Shown in pieces: positions 1-7,000 of a stretch of DNA of 7,894 bases. Position numbers and translations under genes: made by a program. The number at the start of each line of letters is the position of its first letter. The first letter of the stretch is position 1. Below the pieces are notes generated by a model. That model made no database searches. It saw nothing but the letters and a program-made list of their open reading frames with translations, and was not told the DNA's origin. This DNA comes from Azovibrio restrictus DSM 23866 (GTDB lineage: Bacteria; Pseudomonadota; Gammaproteobacteria; Burkholderiales; Rhodocyclaceae), in assembly GCF_000429665.1 (NCBI RefSeq), contig NZ_AUCH01000031.1, positions 1 to 7,894 on the forward strand, given 5' to 3'.

Positions 1-251
1 AGTTGCTCCATGAGCTGGCGCTCGCTGCGCACCGTGTAGAGGACCTGCAACAGGAGCGCTCGCAACAGCCTTTCCGGGGCCACCGAGGGCCGACCGGTAT
101 GGGAATAACGGGCATCGAAAAGCGCCGACATGCTGGCCAGGATGGCGTCTACCAGAACCCGCAGCCGGCGCAGCGGGTGCTCCGCGGGAATCCGATCCTC
201 CAGGCTCACGTAGCTGAACATTGCTCCCTGCATGACATCGGCACCGCGCAT
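1..251 (-). CDS. IS5-family transposase, N-terminal fragment
   Basis: The first 83 codons of a transposase reading leftwards; the rest is off the window. The translation contains MQGAMFSYVSLEDRIPAEHP followed by LRRLRVLVDAIL, then YSHTGRPSVAPERLLRALLL and VRSERQLMEQ. This is the characteristic N-terminal (DUF772-like) region of IS5-family transposases. The ATG at 251 is preceded by a strong Shine-Dalgarno, GGGAGG on the minus strand at 261-256, which supports this start; an internal ATG seven codons in is the alternative. The DDE catalytic residues lie downstream and cannot be checked. No frameshift or stop is seen in the visible part. Confidence 0.85.
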   Translation of the reverse strand, partial: MRGADVMQGAMFSYVSLEDRIPAEHPLRRLRVLVDAILASMSALFDARYSHTGRPSVAPERLLRALLLQVLYTVRSERQLMEQ

Positions 252-347
252 CGTTCCTCCCGAAAATTAGGTTCTATCTTTCAGACCCAAGTCTGCCCGC
301 TTTCCCGCATCACGCCAAGGGCGCGGACTTTCTCACCATCCTGTTAG
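1..347 (-). mobile_element. IS5-type insertion sequence, 5' portion (cut by window edge)
   Basis: The 5' part of an IS that reads leftwards out of the window. It comprises the transposase N-terminus (to 251) and a leader of about 90 nt. The outer end is not certain. Read on the minus strand from 343, the sequence CAGGATGGTGAGAAAGTCC looks like a terminal inverted repeat, and it is abutted by TTAG at 344-347. That tetranucleotide fits the YTAR target duplication used by many IS5-family elements. The other end lies outside the window, so neither the inverted repeat nor the duplication can be confirmed. The insertion sits about 65 bp upstream of the first operator of the neighbouring operon and leaves its promoter intact. 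Confidence 0.6.
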
Positions 348-413
348 GCCGGATGGCAGGATTTTTATTCGAGATTCCGGACATTCTCTGTTTAGACGTG
401 GTCGTTATTGAAG

Positions 414-427
414 CGAACTAATGTTCG
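414..427. promoter_or_regulatory. LexA-like operator 1, palindrome CGAAC-N4-GTTCG
   Basis: CGAACTAATGTTCG is a perfect 5-bp inverted repeat around a 4-bp centre. It closely resembles the LexA box of Bacillus and actinobacteria (CGAAC-N4-GTTCS type) rather than the E. coli CTGT-N8-ACAG box. It lies just upstream of the predicted -35 element of a gene encoding a LexA-like repressor, so autoregulation is the natural inference. A second site with the same half-sites lies 29 bp downstream, centre to centre. Confidence 0.7.
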
Positions 428-433
428 AAAAAA

Positions 434-463
434 TTTTCATATTGAACGATAGTTCTATATGAT
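434..463 (+). promoter_or_regulatory. Predicted sigma70 promoter of the lexA-like/tcmP operon
   Basis: A -10 hexamer TATGAT (458-463, five of six matches to consensus) is preceded by a weak -35 TTTTCA (434-439) with an 18-bp spacer, inside the most AT-rich stretch of the window. Transcription would start near 470, giving a short leader of about 20 nt before the start codon. Both palindromic operators overlap or abut it. The assignment is by eye; the weak -35 makes the exact hexamer uncertain. Confidence 0.5.
444..455. promoter_or_regulatory. LexA-like operator 2, palindrome GAAC-N4-GTTC
   Basis: GAACGATAGTTC repeats the half-sites of the upstream palindrome with a different centre (GATA). 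Conservation of half-sites and spacing but not of the centre is what a dimeric repressor site looks like. The site lies between the predicted -35 and -10 hexamers, where bound repressor would block RNA polymerase. Confidence 0.7.
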
Positions 464-489
464 GTGGGAATTGCCGCCAGGGCTTTTCC

Positions 490-1062
490 ATGAACAAAGA
501 CCACCTCTATCTGGCAAAACTGCGCGACTACTACGCTAATACTGGCGTTTTTCCGCCATACTCCGGAATTGCAAAGCTGATCGGGATGCGTTCCAAAGGC
601 GGCGTATCCGCAATGGTCAAACGCCTGGCAAATGCGGGATATTTGGACGTGACCTCCGATAGAAGGATCAAGCCGCAGAAATCCTTCTTTGAGCGAGAAC
701 TCTTCGACTACGTCCAGGCTGGATTGCCTCAGTCTGCTAACGACACATTGGCCGAGCCGTACAGCATCGATGAGTATCTGATCAATACCCCTTCCAGAAC
801 CGTTTTGCTGACGATCAAGGGTGACTCAATGATCGATGCGGGACTGATGCCTGGAGATGTCGTCATCGTCAAAAAGGGGGCGCCGGCAAAGGCGGGCAAC
901 ATTATTGTTGCTATCGTCGATGGCGAATATACGGTGAAGTACTTGGAGGCCCGCGACGGTCAATACTATTTGCGGCCCGCCAACAAGGCTTACCCGGAAA
1001 TCTATGCTCGGGATCACCTGGAAATTTTTGGTCTCGTGGTGGGCAGCTTCAGAAAATACTGA
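490..1062 (+). CDS. LexA-like self-cleaving transcriptional repressor (S24 peptidase family)
   Basis: A 190-residue repressor with the LexA layout. A winged helix-turn-helix spans about residues 20-60 (PYSGIAKLIGMRSKGGVSAM, then LANAGYLDV) and an S24 peptidase domain spans about 75-190. The autoproteolysis set is complete: scissile Ala77-Gly78 in YVQAGLP, nucleophile Ser113 in KGDSMIDAGL, and general base Lys150 in YTVKYL. The intervals (36 and 37 residues) nearly match those of E. coli LexA (84/119/156). Known family behaviour is dimeric operator binding, then RecA-filament-stimulated self-cleavage after DNA damage. AGGG at 479-482 is a suitably spaced Shine-Dalgarno. It is the first gene of the operon and sits directly below two matching palindromes, so it probably represses itself and the three genes behind it. 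It is too divergent and too linked to accessory genes to be assumed the cell's housekeeping LexA; a prophage-type or second LexA is more likely. Confidence 0.88.
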   Translation: MNKDHLYLAKLRDYYANTGVFPPYSGIAKLIGMRSKGGVSAMVKRLANAGYLDVTSDRRIKPQKSFFERELFDYVQAGLPQSANDTLAEPYSIDEYLINTPSRTVLLTIKGDSMIDAGLMPGDVVIVKKGAPAKAGNIIVAIVDGEYTVKYLEARDGQYYLRPANKAYPEIYARDHLEIFGLVVGSFRKY

Positions 1063-1074
1063 CCGGGTGAAGAC

Positions 1075-1962
1075 ATGATCGATCATCAATTTGGCGGCGC
1101 TTGGACAGAACAGAAGCTGGAAGCGTTGAAACATTACCTGACCGCTTATCGCCTGATTTTTACCCAGAATGAAAAAGCCCGGTTTTTCAAAACCATCTAC
1201 ATCGACGCGTTTGCTGGGACGGGCGAAAGGAAGACCGCGGATGTGTCTGACGAGGCTAGCCTGTTCGACCCTGAAGAACTTCCGGAACTGGACGCGTATA
1301 AAAAAGGCAGCGCCAGAATTGCCTTGGAGCTTTCTTCTCCGTTCGACGAGTACATCTTCATCGACAAGAAGAAAGAACACGCGGCTCAGTTGGAGTCGAC
1401 CATCGAGAGCGATTACCCGCAACTGACTTCACGTTGCAAAGTGATGCAAGGGGATGGCACCAAGCTGCTTGCCGAGATATGCCGCAACCGTGATTGGAAA
1501 AAGTCCCGCGCAGTCGTGTTTCTAGACCCTTATGGGATGAATATCGAGTGGGCATTGTTGAAACAGATTGCCGATGCCAAAGCCATCGATCTCTGGTTGT
1601 TATTCCCTATGGGCATGGGGGCAAATCGTTTATTGAAACGGGATTCGACACCGCCACAATCGTTTTCGGAAAAACTGACACGAATGTTCGGGACACCCGA
1701 GTGGCACAGCGCTTTTTACAAACCTTCAGTTCAAGGCGATTTTTTTTCAGAAGAAATTTCTTTAATCAAGGATGCCTCTTTCGATCAGATTGGTGAGTTT
1801 CTGATAGGGCGTCTTAAGTCCATCTTTTCCGGCGTTGCGCCCACCACGAAAGCACTCTTCAATTCCCGGAACAACCCTATGTACTTACTGTGTTTTGCTG
1901 CGGGGAACCCGATTGGGGCACCCACGGCAGTGAAGATCGCCAACCACCTTTTGGGCAAATAA
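1075..1962 (+). CDS. tcmP: Three-Cys-motif partner protein, TcmP family (first copy, methyltransferase-like)
   Basis: A 295-residue protein of typical TcmP length. The family is defined by its occurrence beside a three-Cys-motif (DUF5131-type) protein, which is the next gene here. N-terminal GAWTEQKLEALKHYLTAY and C-terminal NNPMYLLCFAAGNP followed by AVKIANHLL are recognisable family features. The sequence also reads like a class I methyltransferase: DAFAGTG (44-50) as motif I, an acidic residue after strand 2 (FID, D97), QGDGTK (125-130), and FLDPYG (149-154) as motif IV. These suggest SAM binding and possibly catalysis; substrate and activity are unknown. The ATG lies 12 nt after the repressor stop, behind a modest GGTGA. 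A T8 run at 1740-1747 is in frame and does not disrupt the gene. Family assignment is firm; enzymatic function is inference. Confidence 0.85.
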   Translation: MIDHQFGGAWTEQKLEALKHYLTAYRLIFTQNEKARFFKTIYIDAFAGTGERKTADVSDEASLFDPEELPELDAYKKGSARIALELSSPFDEYIFIDKKKEHAAQLESTIESDYPQLTSRCKVMQGDGTKLLAEICRNRDWKKSRAVVFLDPYGMNIEWALLKQIADAKAIDLWLLFPMGMGANRLLKRDSTPPQSFSEKLTRMFGTPEWHSAFYKPSVQGDFFSEEISLIKDASFDQIGEFLIGRLKSIFSGVAPTTKALFNSRNNPMYLLCFAAGNPIGAPTAVKIANHLLGK

Positions 1963-1964
1963 CC

Positions 1965-2711
1965 ATGACAACAACCAGCAAAATTGAATGGACTGAACAA
2001 ACCTGGAACCCAACGGTTGGCTGTACCAAGATCTCCCCTGGCTGCAAGCATTGCTACGCCGAGCTCATGGCGCAGCGTTTACAGGCCATGGGTACACACG
2101 GCTACGAAAACGGCTTCAAACTGACGTTGCTACCATCACGCCTCCAGGAGCCTCTGCAACGCAAGAAGAAAACGGTGTACTTCGTAAACTCGATGTCGGA
2201 CGTATTTCATGAGGACGTGCCCTTTGAATACATCGATCAAATCTTCGAGAGTATTGCCAAGACCCCCCAGCATACGTATCAAATTCTGACCAAGCGTGCC
2301 GACAGGATGGCGCAGTACTTCATTAACCGGCCAGTTCCAGACAACGCCTGGCTGGGCGTCTCGGTAGAGGATCGAGAATACGGCGTTCCGCGCATTGCCT
2401 TGCTTCGGCAAGTCTCCGCCAAGATCCGCTTTCTATCGGTTGAGCCCCTTCTGGAAGACTTGGGCGATCTAGATCTGACCGACATTCACTGGGTGATCGT
2501 TGGTGGAGAATCGGGGTCAAAAGCACGCCCCATGCAAAAAGAATGGGTTGAGGACATTCGGATACAATGCGAAGAGGCTAATGTCGCCTTCTTCTTCAAG
2601 CAATGGGGGGGGTGGGGCGCAGATGGCAAAAAACGAGCGAAGAGATACAACGGTAGGGAATTGAACGGCCGGACTTGGGATCAGATGCCAGGACTAAACC
2701 AACAACCTTGA
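1965..2711 (+). CDS. DUF5131 / phage Gp37-Gp68 family three-Cys-motif protein, radical-SAM-like
   Basis: A 248-residue member of the DUF5131 (Gp37/Gp68) family. The diagnostic cluster is Cys20, Cys27 and Cys30 in GCTKISPGCKHCYAE, spaced C-x6-C-x2-C. This resembles a 4Fe-4S ligand set of radical-SAM proteins but with a longer first gap than the canonical CxxxCxxC. Other family blocks follow in order: NSMSDVFHEDVP (75-86), QILTKRADRM (106-115), WLGVSVED (129-136), FLSVEPLLEDLG (156-167), VIVGGESG (177-184) and FFFKQWGGW (209-217). The ATG at 1965 is chosen because it starts the family-typical TSKIEWTEQTWNP; a longer frame from 1890 would overlap tcmP deeply. It begins 2 nt after the upstream stop, so translational coupling is likely. 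Reaction and substrate are unknown. Relationship to spore-photoproduct-lyase-like enzymes is a possibility, not shown. An unusual G8-T-G4 tract (2605-2617) encodes the WGGWG motif. Confidence 0.88.
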   Translation: MTTTSKIEWTEQTWNPTVGCTKISPGCKHCYAELMAQRLQAMGTHGYENGFKLTLLPSRLQEPLQRKKKTVYFVNSMSDVFHEDVPFEYIDQIFESIAKTPQHTYQILTKRADRMAQYFINRPVPDNAWLGVSVEDREYGVPRIALLRQVSAKIRFLSVEPLLEDLGDLDLTDIHWVIVGGESGSKARPMQKEWVEDIRIQCEEANVAFFFKQWGGWGADGKKRAKRYNGRELNGRTWDQMPGLNQQP

Positions 2712-3985
2712 AGTCATCCAATAAAAAATATTACTGGCGGATTGGAGAGCCTCCACCTCCGATCGACAAACATAGCGAAACCAAGCACGCCATCATCGAG
2801 GAATACGTCAGACGCTACATTCTGACGATGATGTCGCGGGCGACCATTCCGCTACTGCAGTTGTCGCTGATCGACGGGTTTTGCGGCGGGGGCAACTACA
2901 CCAGGGAATCGGGTGGTTTAGCTGACGGTTCCCCGATCCGGTTGATGCAGGCAGTTCGGCAAGCCAGAGCCGAATTAAATCTTGGCCGTCGGATACCCAG
3001 AGAAGTCAGCGTCGACTACCACTTCAACGATCTCCTGCCAGACACGACCGATTACCTGCGCTATTGGCTGAACGGTAAATTCGAAGAGGGCTGTCTGGAT
3101 ATAGCAGATCGTCAGCGCCATGAAATTACGACCGGCGACTTCCTCGCCGAGTTACCTCGCATGCTGCAGAAAATCAAATCCAGGCGGATGGGAGAACACG
3201 CGATATTCGTCCTGGACCAGTACGACTACGATGACATTCCATTGCCTCAGATTGCCAACGTTCTGAACCACCTCGAAGGAGCCGAAGTCATTTTGACTTT
3301 CAATATCGGCTCTTTGATCACCTATTTGTCGGACCGCGCAGCCAATCGAAAGCCATTGGCCAGAATCGGTCTTGACCAGTACATCCCGTGGGAACGTATT
3401 GGTCATATAAAGTCGTCCGAAAGGCAGTCGTGGCGAAGAGTTATCCAGCGCCATATCGCGAACGGCATTCGCGCCGAAAGCGGTGCCAAATTCATGACGC
3501 TATTTTTCGTGAAACCCCATGGGGTCAATACTTGGGATTACTGGCTCATCCATCTTTCTAACCGCTATCGTGCTCATGACGTCATGAAAACCCTGCATTG
3601 GGAACACGCGACAGAATTTGGTCATGAACTGGAGCCGGGTGTTTTCGTGTTGGGCTACGATGCTAATCAGGACTCAGACTATACCGGGCAGTCGACGCTG
3701 GTGTTTGGCGAGTCGTCGGAGGATCTCTGTGTCGATGGGGTTCGAGAGTATTTCGGCGACAGAATTTTTTCCGGGAATGGTCCTGTACTGGTCGGAGACC
3801 TGTTGCGAGAATGCGTCGGAAACTCGATGGGCGCGGAGAGCCATCTCCTTACATCCATGGGGCAACTGCATCGCTCCAAGAATATTGTCGTCTCCACGAA
3901 AGACGGCCGCATCAGGCGTCCATCCATGCATTACAACAATGACGACATCGTCGAAGCCAACCGGCAAATCATCCTCATCAAGTAA
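2708..3985 (+). CDS. tcmP: Three-Cys-motif partner protein, TcmP family (second, longer copy)
   Basis: A 425-residue protein when started at TTG 2708, whose TTGA overlaps the upstream stop by 3 nt; a TTG at 2675 in the same frame would add 11 residues. No ATG precedes the conserved YYWRIGEPPPPIDKHSETKH block (about residues 8-27), so a TTG start is required. Neither candidate has a good Shine-Dalgarno, which favours coupling to the gene in front. LIDGFCGGG (54-62) parallels methyltransferase motif I, HFND (105-108) could hold the ribose-binding acid, TTGDF follows (about 141-145), and the motif IV position reads LDQYDY (169-174) instead of DPPY or DPYG. It is much longer than the first copy and shares little obvious sequence with it beyond this plan. 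The C-terminal third (about residues 270-425) has no motif I recognise. A heterodimeric partner or regulatory paralogue of the first copy is plausible but unproven. Confidence 0.8.
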   Translation: MKSSNKKYYWRIGEPPPPIDKHSETKHAIIEEYVRRYILTMMSRATIPLLQLSLIDGFCGGGNYTRESGGLADGSPIRLMQAVRQARAELNLGRRIPREVSVDYHFNDLLPDTTDYLRYWLNGKFEEGCLDIADRQRHEITTGDFLAELPRMLQKIKSRRMGEHAIFVLDQYDYDDIPLPQIANVLNHLEGAEVILTFNIGSLITYLSDRAANRKPLARIGLDQYIPWERIGHIKSSERQSWRRVIQRHIANGIRAESGAKFMTLFFVKPHGVNTWDYWLIHLSNRYRAHDVMKTLHWEHATEFGHELEPGVFVLGYDANQDSDYTGQSTLVFGESSEDLCVDGVREYFGDRIFSGNGPVLVGDLLRECVGNSMGAESHLLTSMGQLHRSKNIVVSTKDGRIRRPSMHYNNDDIVEANRQIILIK

Positions 3986-4060
3986 CGATTCTTTCAGTTT
4001 CAAGATACTCGCGACTCATTGATGGATGCGACCGCCAGCATCAGGTCCAGCGCAGGCAAA
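3986..4060. other. Convergent intergenic gap
   Basis: This 75-nt space separates the 3' ends of the plus-strand operon and the minus-strand helicase. I see no GC-rich hairpin with a T-run on either strand, so no intrinsic terminator can be called. Short copies of ATCAGG occur at 4040, 4060 and 4071, the last inside the helicase 3' end. They are irregularly spaced and carry no clear meaning. Confidence 0.5.
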
Positions 4061-7000
4061 TCAGGACTGAATCAGGTCATTCGGTCCGGTGTACTCGAAC
4101 GAGATTCGGTCTGCCGCACCATTCGACGTTGCCACCGTGAGACCGATGGCCGTCTGGCTGAAGGGGTAACGAACCCTGCCCAATTCTCGGTAATCGCTGC
4201 TGTAGATGACGCCTGCTTTCGGTCCAGAACCGACGATGCGCAGGGGCATCCCAGGTGGCATCGGCACGCCACCGTTCCACTGAACCGGTCCCGTGTATCC
4301 CGTGGTAGTCCACGGTGCTACGTTACCCGCTCCGTGCGGAGCAGTGAACTCCTTCCACAACTCGTGCGAGTTTTCAGTCGGCCAAGTGGGCATGACGCTC
4401 AAAGCCAGTACGGTGTCTGACGCAAGCCAAGCACGCAGCCCTCTAGCGTCGTCGAAATCTGCATTTGTCGAGACTACCGCGTTGATGGCGCCAAGCCTCG
4501 ACGCGAAGCCGGCCTTGATCAGCACTGCAGCCGAGACGGACAACGTTCCCGTTTCGACCGCAGCAACGGCGCTGCCGCTGCCCAAGTTCGGCAGCTGATC
4601 GATGTCTAAGTCGAGCGGATCCAAAACAGGCGCGTGAGCCTGTGCGCGGACCCGCACGGCTTCCATTGCCCACGGCAAGTTGTAGACAAATGCATGCTCG
4701 ATGAGGGACATCGCTTCGTCAGCATCGTCGTCCCCGAGCTCGGTAACCGGCGCTCCCTTCAGCCACTTTTCCAAGATTTTTCGCCAATCGAGGGGCAACG
4801 ATTTCGGCTTAAACGGGGCAATCTCAAAGGCAATCTCGGCGAAGGTAATAATCGCCTGCACAGCTTCGTCGGTCTGTCCGCCGTCTACTGAGATCGACGC
4901 CTTGAGCAGCAAGGACTCAAGCTCGTCGGCCTTTTCATCTAGTTTCCGCCCTGTCTCAAGGCCAACTCCGGCGAGAAAATAGCCGCGCCGCTGCGCCGCT
5001 GTAGAACTGGTCCAGATCAGCTTGGCACGGGCCTTCAAACCGGTGAGAAGCGCCCTTTGAACACCTTCACTCTTTCGCGCGAGTCGGCGCATCAGCAGCG
5101 ATGACGTCAGCACCTCATCGATCTTTGATTCGAGCTCTTCATCAGCAATTAGCGCATCCCCAAGCAGGCTGAAGATGGCGGTGTCCAAGCTCGTAAGATG
5201 TCGGGGCCAGTCTTCAGCCGCGGCCTCTGCCAACCTCGTTCGCTCCCCAGGCACCGCCGCAAAGCTCCATGCACCCTGACCTGCCACATACGCGAGCAAG
5301 GCATCGACATTCCTTGTCCCAAGCTTCTTGGCCATGCGATCCAGTAGCCAGTAAAGCAGTCGAAAGATGCCGCTCTCCATCTCACGCTGTTTGTCGCCGC
5401 GGATCAGACGCTTCCAGGCGTCTCGCCGCTTCTCGTGTTCGTCGAACATTGGGTAGAGCACCAACCCTTCGATGTCGACATATGCACGGCCAGCCCGACC
5501 GACGACATTTCGGAACTCGGACTCATCGATTGCCTCACCTTGTCTGGAATGCCCGTGAAAGATGAGACTGGTGGCCGCCAGGTTGAGTCCCTGCGCGAGG
5601 GTCGGTGATGACACCGTGAGCTTCAAAATGCCTTCTCTGAGCAAGTGCTCCACTTCCTTGCGGAACTGGGTGGGCAACTCACCATGGTGGACTGCCACGC
5701 CCATGCGAAGGCACTTCAAAATGTCGTGATCCGGGCCGAACCACTCAGCCCCAACGGCCAAAGCGGACGCGATAGCGGAGGCCGGAGGCGTAATGATCGG
5801 CGGGAGCAGCCCCTCGGTGCAGAGCTTGATGATGCGCTTAGCGAATGGCATGACCGACACACGGATCGGACAAAAGACCAGGACCGACTGACCATCTTCA
5901 ATTAGACGCCACGCCGTGAAAATGCACAGGTCGGTCTGCGATCCGGGCACTATCGCTGCGTTTGCGCGATTGGATGTCCTCTTGCCGACGACAAACTGGG
6001 GAATGAACGGATGTTCGTCCCCAACCACCACGTTCAGCTGCGCGACCTTGGATTTGGGGTTCCAGTCAACCTCACCAAATCGAAGCCGGGTTGGACGCCA
6101 ATCGTTCTTGATGAGTCCATCGGGCCGGTCGGCGGTGAGCCAAGCGGTGAAGTCAGCGAGTTGGTCACCATCAGGCAGGATGGCGGAAAGGCAGACGATG
6201 CGCCGGGAAGCTGCGTCAGGCCTCCGAAGCAGCCGCTGAATCTGTGCTTCGTAGCGCACCTCCCGCTCGCCGAGCCCGATCATGTGGCCTTCGTCAAGGA
6301 CCACCAACCCCACATCGTCCAAGAGCGTCGGGTCGCTCCGAAGGGCGAAATCGAGCTTTTCGGGCGTCGACACCACGATGTCGCGCGACTTGAGCGTGTC
6401 GACATCGCTACTGCTGGCACCGATGCTGCCATAGAGGCTTGAAACGCTTTTGCCGAGCACACTAAACGTGCGGCGCAGCGAGACCTCTGTTTGTGCAGAC
6501 AGGGCACGCAAGGGCGTGACGAAAACGACTCGCTTGCCAGTCGCCAGACACGCGAGGATGCACAGCTCTGCGATGCGCGTCTTTCCCGCACTTGTGGGCA
6601 ATGACAGTACAAGGTTGGCGTCGTACTCCAGCACACGCTTAGCAGCTTCAATTTGGGACGGCCATAGCTCAATCTCCGACCGACCTCTGCATAGAAGCGA
6701 GGTGATGAACAGCTTGCGCAACGATGCCCAATCGCCGATTGCTGTACCATTGGGACCGGACACGGGCAGGATCGCGTGAAAGCTGCTGGACCAGAGGTCG
6801 TCGACGATGTACAGCGCCAAGCGATGCACCCACCACTGGCCGACGAAGTTCATGTCACCTGCAACGGACAGGCCCTGCCTGAGACGCGCCTGTCCTTCGC
6901 CAATGAGATGCTGTTCGCCCCGCTCCAAAGCGAGCAGCGTCTGGGACATCGCCGACATGAAATTGCCCTCTAAGCCAAGCAAGATGGCCTCAGCCACACC

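Noticed and set aside
3..347. Plus-strand open frame at the left edge
   Set aside because: It is the antisense shadow of the IS5-family transposase, which has clear family sequence and a strong ribosome-binding site on the minus strand.
826..1422. Minus-strand open frame of 198 codons across the lexA-like/tcmP junction
   Set aside because: It lies antisense to two well-supported genes, spans their junction, and its translation shows no recognisable motif.
1740..1747. T8 run in the first tcmP gene as a possible frameshift or terminator
   Set aside because: The run is in frame (Asp-Phe-Phe-Ser), the family C-terminus follows intact, and no GC-rich hairpin precedes it.
4040..4078. Three ATCAGG copies near the helicase 3' end
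   Set aside because: Spacing is irregular (20 and 11 nt) and the copies are short, so this is compatible with chance; not a CRISPR or iteron array.
6011..6442. Plus-strand open frame of 143 codons inside the helicase
   Set aside because: It is antisense to the helicase core motifs in GC-rich DNA, where long antisense frames are common.
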